Shown here: piece by piece, positions 9,429-17,229 of the stretch
How positions within the stretch are numbered: position 1 is the stretch's first letter
How the letters are laid out: every line of letters starts with the position of its first letter
Source: Theodoxus fluviatilis
Lineage: Eukaryota > Mollusca > Gastropoda > Cycloneritida > Neritidae
Length of the DNA stretch: 17,229 nt
Direction: 5' to 3'
NCBI GenBank assembly: GCA_034096865.1
Contig: JAWQFJ010014165.1
Location: 1 to 17,229, forward strand
The notes under the pieces: model-generated
Told to the model about the DNA's origin: nothing
Database searches by the model: none
The model's input: the letters and a program-made list of their open reading frames with translations, nothing else
Position numbers and translations under genes: made by a program

Positions 9429-9486
<58 letters not shown>
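9429..9486 (+). repeat. (AC)29 microsatellite
   Basis: Perfect AC dinucleotide run ending 23 bp before the splice donor of the 9515-9814 exon. In the minus-strand transcript it would be a (GU)n tract just inside the intron. Confidence 0.95.
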
Positions 9487-9488
<2 letters not shown>

Positions 9489-9514
9489 GTTTAGGAATCA
9501 CAGTTTATACTTAC

Positions 9515-9814
9515 CAAACATTTTAATGTTTTCAGGGCCGAAGACAATTTCGTCGACGTGCGAACTTTGCAGTGCACTTTGTATCTCTGTATCGTAGAAC
9601 CTGTCCTGGAAGCGCTGTGCAAGGTCCGTTGGCATCAGTAGAGTGATCCATATGCTGTTGTCTGGGTCAACGCCAACTACCAACACCAGGTTGCTTGGGT
9701 CTTTGGAACCAATCAGCGCCACAGCTATCCTCTCTATCAGCTTTTTCAATTCTGATTCAAGAGTCTCCGTCATGTCCATCTGAGCATGGATTTTTACGTA
9801 GCGATGTCCATTCA
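9515..9814 (-). CDS. Internal exon, alpha/beta domain of unknown family
   Basis: A 300-bp exon with acceptor ATGGTTCAG and donor GTAAGT, encoding 99 complete codons, phase 1 at both ends. The join to the upstream exon makes a GTG codon and continues the frame. Visible pattern: beta strand (YVKIHAQM), long amphipathic helix (TETLESELKKLIERIAVALI), hairpin strands (LVLVVGVD and SIWITLLMP joined by a short polar turn), second helix (TDLAQRFQDRFYDTEIQSAL) and a last strand (VDEIVFG). This beta-alpha-beta-beta-alpha-beta order suggests a compact ferredoxin-like fold. I do not recognise the family and give no function. No stop, repeat or transposon similarity breaks it, unlike all the sequence around it, which is why I treat it as a real gene part. 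Confidence 0.78.
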
Positions 9815-9863
9815 CTGAACCATAAAAAGTATGGAATAGATCGTTTCATATGACAACAAACGT

Positions 9864-10062
9864 AGGAGGAGGAGAAGGAGGAGGAGAAGGAGGAGGAGGA
9901 GGAGGAGGAGGAGAGGAGGAGGAGGAGGAGGAGGAGGAGGAGGAGGAGGAGGAGGGGGAGGAGGAGGGGGAGGAGGAGGGGGAGGAGGAGGAGGAGGAGG
10001 AGGAGGAGGAGGAGGAGGAGGAGGAGGAGGAGGAGGAGGAGGAGGAGGAGGAGGAGGAGGAG
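9864..10062 (+). repeat. (GGA)n trinucleotide repeat, 199 bp
   Basis: GGA units with a few GGG and GAA interruptions in the first half and an almost perfect second half. It begins 50 bp upstream of the acceptor of exon 9515-9814 (minus-strand sense), where it would be a (UCC)n pyrimidine tract in the transcript. Poly-Glu and poly-Leu readings are artefacts. Confidence 0.95.
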
Positions 10063-10296
10063 AATCCTTAGTTCGCTAAGTATTACTAAGGGTGACACTA
10101 GATCCGACAATTGTATTCTTTTTTGAGAAAGAAAGTGGCGCTGAGAAATATGAGTTTCATGTATCTTACGAGATCAAGCGTAACCAAATTTCAATGATTT
10201 GACTGCAACAAGAAAACGGACGCAATCGCAAAACAATGGTACATGTTAAATCTGGACCTCCTAGAATAGTCTTGCTATATACCCATTAGGGGGTAC

Positions 10297-10742
10297 AGAC
10301 ATACAGGCGCCCGCGCGCAGGCACACACGCATGCATGCACACGTATGCACACAAATACACATGTGTCTGCGCGAGCACACAAATATACGCACCACACATG
10401 CATCGACTAAAACACACCTCCCTTCCTCCTCTACCCCTCCGACTCACATGCACACCCGCTCATGCACACACGCACACAAGCGCGCTCGCATACACACATA
10501 CATGCACGCGCGCACACACACAAGCACACAGCGATTCCAACTATTGGAAGTACACACACACGCTACCACACACACACGAGCGCAAACAAACACACACAAA
10601 CACACAAATACAGGCGCACGCGTACAAATAAACACACATATACACACACACGCACACGCAAACACACACACACACACGCGCACACACACACACACAAAAC
10701 ACGCACACACGCACGTACGCGCGAGCGCACACACACTCACAT
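10297..10742 (+). repeat. Degenerate AC-rich, CG-interspersed simple sequence
   Basis: About 445 bp of ACAC with frequent CG, GCGC and TG interruptions (for example GCGCCCGCGCGCAGG at its start). It is an old, mutated AC repeat or alternating purine-pyrimidine tract. Thr-His and Cys-Val readings are not genes. It fills much of the 1.06-kb intron. Confidence 0.85.
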
Positions 10743-10874
10743 AGACTCCAACTCTTGCATGGAATTTCACAGGAGTTTTGTATGATAATAATGAATTGAC
10801 AAACAGGACCAAAATAAAATAGGAAAGGCAAAGTGGAGTGATATTGATGATTGAAGTGATCTCTCTGAACTCAC

Positions 10875-11096
10875 CTTCTTCTTTAGGGGCTGTATCAAGA
10901 TGGCTGATTTTGCGAGAACTCACATAATTCACACTTTTCGCAGCCTTGGCAACCTCGTAAAACGTTTTTTGGCTTCCTATTTGCCAAAGGAGAGTTTGCA
11001 GATAGATCACGCCATGCGGCATAATGAAGTGCTTCTCTAGCATCATGTCGAGTAATTCAGACCCCTTCCTGGTAGTTTTCGGAATTTGTTTGCGCC
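10875..11096 (-). CDS. Internal exon, death-effector-like helical region (inferred)
   Basis: A 222-bp exon: acceptor TTTTTCTGTTTCAG with a good pyrimidine tract, donor GTGAGT. It encodes 73 complete codons between two split ones. A basic start (RKQIPKTTRKG) leads into GSELLDMMLEKHFI, then LQTLLWQIGS and YEVAKAA, and ends in acidic PKEE. The spacing L-L-x3-L-E-K-x2-I, then about nine residues, then L-x2-L-L-x2-I-G resembles helices 4-6 of death-effector domains, where a 'ELxxRGLI...LxxLLxxIG' pattern recurs. If so, helices 1-3 would be in the preceding exon, which I did not find. Such domains pair with each other in caspase or adaptor complexes in the cytoplasm. The domain call is inference from pattern; a plain helical region is the alternative. 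That this is an exon is well supported by both splice sites and by phase. Confidence 0.72.
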
Positions 11097-12120
11097 CTGA
11101 AACAGAAAAACAGGGGTTTTTTCCTCCACAAAATCTGGGTTAGGTGGGAAAAGGCAAATTACCAGCAAGTAAAGAGCTGGAACAAAATGTATGGCATACC
11201 TGATACATGAAAAGTTTAGTTTTACGTGATGCATTTGACTCCCTGGAAGACTGCGGCATTATCATCAATCAGTTTACATTTAGGTTACCTGGATGCCCAC
11301 TGCAATAGTTTCAGCATTTGCATCACTGGACAAATTCATAAGATGCTACCGAAAGAAACACCAATCCCCGGGACCAAAAAGTAAAAAGGTCACACGTTTT
11401 TAGCATTGCGTCGAGGTGATATGACATCTAACCAACAGTCAGTAAGGTGGTCAGGGTTGTCCGTAACCCATGCACATGCGTGTCAATAAATGAATAGTTT
11501 ACAAAGTTGCATATTCATTGCATGGTGTGTTTGTGTGTTGAATGCATAGTGAACCTTCACAGCTGTGGAGTTAGAGACCACGCAACATGAAGAAGAGTTT
11601 AATATAAATCATGTTAGAAGAAGTATTGTTTCATTCATATTTGAATTAGTGAGATGCGACCAATCATGATTCTACACCTTTTGGAAAATTGGGCCAGTAG
11701 TTGATTTGATGGTTGGCGATAAATTCTTGTTTTAGTGATATTTAATTTTTGACGGGAACCGGAATGGGAAGTCCGCCGTGTTGTGCTGCAGTGAATGCAT
11801 GTAATGTGTTTTGATTGGTCTTAATTAGCACTTGGCTGTCCCAGCAGGATTTGCAAGGCTGACGACTATAAATTTAGTTGAGCTCGAACCTTCAGAGCTA
11901 TTTCATGCAAAGCAGCCATTGCAGAGGCTGAAATCGGCCCGCCGTCTGGGGCCCAGTGCTTCCTCCTTGCCTCGGCTGTGTAGAAGCGCTACGTGGCTGT
12001 TCGCTCTGCTCAGACACATGTGTGCCTCGCCTCAAGCTAGCAAAGTTAGGAGAAGACCCTTTCACTTCAACGCCAGTCTCTAGTGAACTACACTGGAAGT
12101 CTGCTTATCGTTCATGCCTG
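11097..12120. other. No exon or element recognised upstream of the last visible exon
   Basis: I looked here for the preceding exon of the minus-strand gene and found no open stretch with a phase-1 donor. A GC-richer part at about 11930-12080 carries an 83-codon plus-strand frame (from 11832) that I do not recognise and do not call. Confidence 0.4.
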
Positions 12121-13155
12121 TGGTGGGGTGCATATGAACCTACTATGTGAGGTGGTAACTACGTCGTAGTTGTCTACTTCGTTGTTCACAACTTTGAGTT
12201 GTTCCCAACTACGACAGTAAGGTGTGCATGAGACGCTACTTGGTCACCACAACGAAGTAATGACCCAGATGAATATTTATTATTATCTTGGGATATCCCA
12301 TCTAATGCGCATGCATAGAGGTCACTACAAGAGGTGAACTAGCCAACTCTTTGCACAATTCAATGGCGGACGTGTCTCCTGTTCGCACAGAAAACGCACT
12401 ATTTTGGGCTACTAGAAACCCATCCAAAAAAATGTAAGCCATGCACAGCATTAATTTATCAAAGCTGTATGTTGAATGCATCAATAGGTCGTGAAAGCTC
12501 CTACATTTTACACATGGAATGCAGGTCGACGCATCCACGCCGAAGCATCTGTTGACATTGTGTACAAAGCTAGTTTTACCTGATGCCATGAACACGATGC
12601 AATTAAAATTGATTTTTGTTATGTAAACACTGTTCAGATTAAATTGCTTAATTTTTGTAAACGAGGAAATGCGTGTCGACGTACGCCAGGGTTTCACGAG
12701 TTTGGTGGGGAAAGTGCGCGCTGAGGCTCGAGTGAGAGCGTAAAATCATGTCAACACAAACGATGGCAACACATGCTTTGGCGTGGATGCGTCGACCTGC
12801 ATTCCATTTGTAAAATGTAGGAGCTTTCACGACCTATTGATGCATTCAACATACAGCTTTGATAAATTAATGCTGTTCATGGCTTACATTTTCTTTGGAT
12901 GGGTCTCTAGTATCCCGAAATATAGCGTTTTCTGTGCGAACCGGAGACAAGTCCGCCATTGAATTGTGCAAATAGTTGGCTACTCAGCCGTGAAGTGATG
13001 GTACAGAGCACCAATAAATTTTGGGTTGTTTAGTGGCCAACATAGGAGGTAACTACGCGTAGACAGCTTTCATGCACACCTTACTTTGCAATTTAGTAGC
13101 AAACTTCCGATTTAGTTGCCAACAACCGTGTAGTAAGTTCATATGCACCCCACCG
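12121..13155. mobile_element. Non-autonomous Harbinger element with long internal inverted repeats
   Basis: Termini are inverted: GGTGGGGTGCATATGAAC at 12122-12139 against its complement at 13137-13154, 18 of 18 matching. CTG flanks at 12118-12120 and 13156-13158. Behind the ends the arms diverge, then match again at GTAAGGTGTGCATGA (about 12219 and 13073), and match nearly perfectly for about 200 bp (12338-12545 against about 12775-12985). The middle (about 12560-12735) is shared with the 4447-5423 remnant. No transposase frame exists, so it depended on a related element for movement. Its open frames of 60-130 codons are by-products of the inverted arms. Confidence 0.82.
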
Positions 13156-13210
13156 CTGGTCTCTACAACTGCCACCAGCCTCAGCTGCACTTCATCGTCT
13201 TCACCCTCTT

Positions 13211-16200
13211 CTGGAGACTGCATTTACACCTCTGGAGACTGAACTTACTCCTCTGGAGACTGAGCTTACTCCTCTGGAGACTGAGCTTACTCCTCTGGAG
13301 ACTGAACTTACTCCTCTGGAGACTGAACTTACTCCTCTGGAGACTGAGCTTACTCCTCTGGAGACTGAACTTACTCCTCTGGAGACTGAGCTTACTCCTC
13401 TGGAGACTGAACTTACTCCTCTGGAGACTGAACTTACTCCTCTGGAGACTGAGCTTACTCCTCTGGAGACTGAGCTTACTCCTCTAGAGACTGAACTTAC
13501 TCCTCTGGAGACTGAGCTTACTCCTCTGGAGACTGAACTTACTCCTCTGGAGACTGAGCTTACTCCTCTGGAGACTGAGCTTACTCCTCTGGAGACTGAA
13601 CTTACTCCTCTGGAGACTGAACCTACTCCTCTGGAGGCTGAACTTACTCCTCTGGAGACTGAACTTACTCCTCTGGAGACTGAGCTTACTCCTCTGGAGA
13701 CTGAGCTTACTCCTCTGGAGACTGAACTTACTCCTCTGGAGACTGAACCTACTCCTCTGGAGGCTGAACTTACTCCTCTGGAGGCTGAACTTACTCCTCT
13801 GGAGACTGAGCTTACTCCTCTGGAGACTGAGCTTACTCCTCTGGAGACTGAGCTTACTCCTCTGGAGACTGAGCTTACTCCTCTGGAGACTGAACTTACT
13901 CCTCTGGAGACTGAGCTTACTCCTCTGGAGACTGAGCTTACTCCTCTGGAGACTAAGCTTACTCCTCTGGAGACTGAACTTACTCCTCTGGAGACTGAAC
14001 TTACTCCTCTGGAGACTGAACTTATTCCTCTGGAGACTGAACTTACTCCTCTGGAGACTGAGCTTACTCCTCTGGAGACTGAGCTTACTCCTCTGGAGAC
14101 TGAGCTTACTCCTCTGGAGACTGAACTTACTCCTCTGGAGACTGAACTTACTCCTCTGGAGACTGAGCTTACTCCTCTGGAGACTGAGCGTACTCCTCTG
14201 GAGACTGAGCTTACTCCTCTGGAGACTGAACGTACTCCTCTGGAGACTGAACTTACGCCTCTGGAGACTGAGCTTACTCCTCTGGAGACTGAGCTTACTC
14301 CTCTGGAGACTGAACTTACTCCTCTGGAGACTGAGCTTACTCCTCTGGAGACTGAGCGTACTCCTCTGGAGACTGAGCTTACTCCTCTGGAGACTGAACT
14401 TACTCCTCTGGAGACTGAACTTACTCCTCTGGAGACTGAGCTTACTCCTCTGGAGACTAAGCTTACTCCTCTGGAGACTGAACTTACTCCTCTGGAGACT
14501 GAGCTTACTCCTCTGGACACTGAACTTACTCCTCTGGAGACTGAGCTTACTCCTCTGGAGACTGAACTTACTCCTCTGGAGACTGAACTTACTCCTCTGG
14601 AGACTGAACTTACTCCTCTGGAGACTGAACTTACTCCTCTGGAGACTGAACTTACTCCTCTGGAGACTGAGCTTACTCCTCTGGAGACTGAGCTTACTCC
14701 TCTGGAGACTGAACTTACTCCTCTAGAGACTGAACTTACTCCTCTGGAGAGTGAGCGTACTCCTCTAGAGACTGAGCTTACTCCTCTGGAGACTGAGCTT
14801 ACTCCTCTAGAGACTGAACTTACTCCTCTGGAGACTGAGCGTACTCCTCTGGAGACTGAGCTTACTCCTCTGGAGACTGAACTTACTCCTCTGGAGACTG
14901 AGCTTACTCCTCTAGAGACTGAACTTACTCCTCTGGAGACTGAACTTACTCCTCTGGAGACTGAGCTTACTCCTCTGGAGACTGAGCTTACTCCTCTGGA
15001 GACTGAACTTACTCCTCTAGAGACTGAACTTACTCCTCTGGAGACTGAGCTTACTCCTCTAGAGACTGAGCTTACTCCTCTAGAGACTGAACTTACTCCT
15101 CTGGAGACTGAGCTTACTCCTCTGGAGACTGAACTTACTCCTCTGGAGACTGAGCTTACTCCTCTGGAGACTGAGCTTACTCCTCTGGAGACTGAACTTA
15201 CTCCTCTGGAGACTGAGCTTACTCCTCTGGAGACTGAACTTACTCCTCTGGAGACTGAGCTTACTCCTCTGGAGACTGAACTTACTCCTCTGGAGACTGA
15301 ACTTACTCCTCTGGAGACTGAGCTTACTCCTCTGGAGACTGAACTTACTCCTCTGGAGACTGAGCTTACTCCTCTGGAGACTGAACTTACTCCTCTGGAG
15401 ACTGAACTTACTCCTCTGGAGACTGAGCTTACTCCTCTGGAGACTGAGCTTACTCCTCTGGAGACTGAACTTACTCCTCTGGAGACTGAGACTTACTCCT
15501 CTGGAGACTGAGCTTACTCCTCTGGAGACTGAGCTTACTCCTCTGGAGACTGAACTTACTCCTCTGGAGACTGAGCTTACTCCTCTGGAGACTGAGCTTA
15601 CTCCTCTGGAGACTGAGCTTACTCCTCTGGAGACTGAGCTTACTCCTCTGGAGACTGAGCTTACTCCTCTGGAGACTGAGCTTACTCCTCTGGAGACTGA
15701 GCTTACTCCTCTGGAGACTGAACTTACTCCTCTGGAGACTGAGCTTACTCCTCTGGAGACTGAACTTACTCCTCTGGAGACTGAACTTACTCCTCTGGAG
15801 ACTGAACTTACTCCTCTGGAGACTGAGCTTACTCCTCTGGAGACTGAGCTTACTCCTCTGGAGACTGAACTTACTCCTCTGGAGACTGAACTTACTCCTC
15901 TGGAGACTGAGCTTACTCCTCTGGAGACTGAACTTACTCCTCTGGAGACTGAACTTACTCCTCTGGAGACTGAGCTTACTCCTCTGGAGACTGAGCTTAC
16001 TCCTCTGGAGACTGAACTTACTCCTCTGGAGACTGAGCTTACTCCTCTGGAGACTGAACTTACTCCTCTGGAGACTGAACTTACTCCTCTGGAGACTGAG
16101 CTTACTCCTCTGGAGACTGAACTTACTCCTCTGGAGACTGAGCTTACTCCTCTGGAGACTGAGCTTACTCCTCTGGAGACTGAACTTACTCCTCTGGAGA

Positions 16201-17229
16201 CTGAACTTACTCCTCTGGAGACTGAGCTTACTCCTCTGGAGACTGAACTTACTCCTCTGGAGACTGAGCTTACTCCTCTGGAGACTGAGCTTACTCCTCT
16301 GGAGACTGAACTTACTCCTCTGGAGACTGAGCTTACTCCTCTGGAGACTGAACTTACTCCTCTGGAGACTGAACTTACTCCTCTGGAGACTGAGCTTACT
16401 CCTCTGGAGACTGAACTTACTCCTCTGGAGACTGAACTTACTCCTCTGGAGACTGAACTTACTCCTCTGGAGACTGAACTTACTCCTCTGGAGACTGAGC
16501 TTACTCCTCTGGAGACTGAGCTTACTCCTCTGGAGACTGATCTTACTCCTCTGGAGACTGAGCTTACTCCTCTGGAGACTGAACTTACTCCTCTGGAGAC
16601 TGAACTTACTCCTCTGGAGACTGAACTTACTCCTCTGGAGACTGAACTTACTCCTCTGGAGACTGAACTTACTCCTCTGGAGACTGAGCTTACTCCTCTG
16701 GAGACTGAGCTTACTCCTCTGGAGACTGAACTTACTCCTCTGGAGACTGAGCTTACTCCTCTGGAGACTGAACTTACTCCTCTGGAGACTGAACTTACTC
16801 CTCTGGAGACTGAACTTACTCCTCTGGAGACTGAACTTACTCCTCTGGAGACTGAACTTACTCCTCTGGAGACTGAGCTTACTCCTCTGGAGACTGAGCT
16901 TACTCCTCTGGAGACTGAACTTACTCCTCTGGAGACTGAGCTTACTCCTCTGGAGACTGAACTTACTCCTCTGGAGACTGAACTTACTCCTCTGGAGACT
17001 GAACTTACTCCTCTGGAGACTGAGCTTACTCCTCTGGAGACTGAGCTTACTCCTCTGGAGACTGAACTTACTCCTCTGGAGACTGAACTTACTCCTCTGG
17101 AGACTGAGCTTACTCCTCTGGAGACTGAGCTTACTCCTCTGGAGACTGAACTTACTCCTCTGGAGACTGAACTTACTCCTCTGGAGACTGAACTTACTCC
17201 TCTGGAGACTGAGCTTACTCCTCTGGAGA
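13211..17229 (+). repeat. 21-bp satellite array, about 191 units, runs off the window
   Basis: The unit reads CTGGAGACTGA, then G or A, then CTTACTCCT. By phase counting, the 4,019 bp hold 191 units with one net indel, an extra base near 15490. The first unit is variant (CTGGAGACTGC, then ATTTACACCT). The G/A site is mixed throughout; rarer variants (TCTAGAG, GAGCGT, GGAGGCT, GACTAAG, GGACACT) lie almost only before 15100. In the plus frame that starts at CTG the unit reads LETELTP, a heptad with no stop from 13100 to TGA at 15509-15511. The minus strand reads SVSRGVS in the matching register. I call it satellite DNA because variation is not clearly codon-constrained; a repeat protein exon is the alternative. 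Confidence 0.93.

Larger units (their letters stand above)
3042..11096 (-). other. Gene model: four-exon, phase-1 minus-strand gene, 5' end outside view
   Basis: Coding order on the minus strand is 11096-10875, 9814-9515, 3209-3153 and probably 3073-3042. Donors read GTGAGT (10869-10874), GTAAGT (9509-9514) and GTAAGT (3147-3152). Acceptors end TTTCAG, GGTTCAG, GTACAG and TTTACAG. Each exon starts with two bases of a split codon, and the three internal exons end with one base. Lengths of 222, 300 and 57 bp are all multiples of three, so the frame joins without a stop until TGA at 3044-3042. About 202 residues are visible. The exon before 11096 was not found; it may lie beyond the 21-bp array. 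Introns are about 1.06 kb, 6.3 kb and 79 bp. A variant poly-A hexamer AGTAAA (2980-2975) lies downstream; no AATAAA is visible on that strand. Confidence 0.6.

Noticed and set aside
9850..10110. Poly-Glu and poly-Leu open frames
   Set aside because: Direct product of the GGA trinucleotide repeat.
10331..10831. Several Thr-His-rich and Cys-Val-rich frames
   Set aside because: Readings of degenerate AC/GT repeat. The 200-codon minus frame is real coding only in its first part, which is the exon 10875-11096.
11270..11345. Possible preceding minus-strand exon ending CATCCAG with GTAACC donor
   Set aside because: The donor is weak, and in the needed phase a stop lies within eight codons, so it does not extend the gene.
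11832..12150. Two plus-strand frames of 83 and 64 codons in GC-richer DNA
   Set aside because: No recognisable domain; the second runs into the Harbinger element, and there is no splice or promoter context.
12302..12830. Minus-strand frames of 131 and 60 codons
   Set aside because: They lie in the inverted arms and middle of a non-autonomous transposon; no transposase motif is present.
13143..13487. Plus-strand frame of LLLWRLS/N repeats
   Set aside because: Another frame of the same satellite, ended by a TAG in a variant unit; the start lies inside the Harbinger terminus.
13201..14520. 439-codon minus-strand frame of SVSRGVS repeats
   Set aside because: A by-product of the 21-bp satellite; its apparent start is a GTG made by one variant base (GGACACT), and the frame is equally open beyond it.
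2231..17229. CRISPR-like array reading of the tandem repeats
   Set aside because: Units are directly adjacent with no unique spacers; these are satellites and microsatellites in a eukaryotic genome.

Overview
The window looks like nuclear DNA of an animal, probably an invertebrate or a basal chordate. It is dominated by decayed transposable elements, microsatellites and satellite arrays. The only convincing gene is split by introns with GT/AG borders. There are no bacterial-type operons, rRNA or tRNA genes. I cannot name the species.

Layout. 1-1711: decayed LINE (non-LTR retrotransposon) reverse transcriptase and C-terminal region, plus strand, cut by the window edge. 2232-2281: TTCAG microsatellite. 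2409-2642: small Harbinger-like MITE flanked by CTG. 2647-2820: pyrimidine tract ending in T17G10. 3042-11096: a minus-strand gene with four recognisable coding exons (10875-11096, 9515-9814, 3153-3209 and a probable terminal piece 3042-3073). Every junction is phase 1, and the joined frame is open for about 202 codons to a TGA; the 5' end is not in view. Exon 10875-11096 reads like the C-terminal half of a death-effector-type helical domain. Exon 9515-9814 encodes a roughly 100-residue alpha/beta domain I do not recognise.

The 6.3-kb intron between 3209 and 9515 holds a 14-bp tandem repeat, a Harbinger remnant with a transposase N-terminus (4447-5423), a 250-bp-armed inverted-repeat element (6013-6678), AC microsatellites and a 1-kb GGCAGAGCAR satellite (8131-9146). 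The 1.06-kb intron between 9814 and 10875 is mostly GGA repeats and AC-rich DNA.

12121-13155 is a 1.03-kb non-autonomous Harbinger element, again flanked by CTG and related to the 4.4-kb remnant. From 13211 to the window edge runs a 21-bp satellite of about 191 copies with visible higher-order structure. One plus-strand frame of it is open for about 800 codons as a TPLETEL heptad.

The most useful observations are the hidden phase-1 gene, the two Harbinger insertions that share a CCTGGTC target with CTG duplication, and the internal structure of the 21-bp array. I found no evidence of a multi-gene system; most long open frames here are by-products of repeats.
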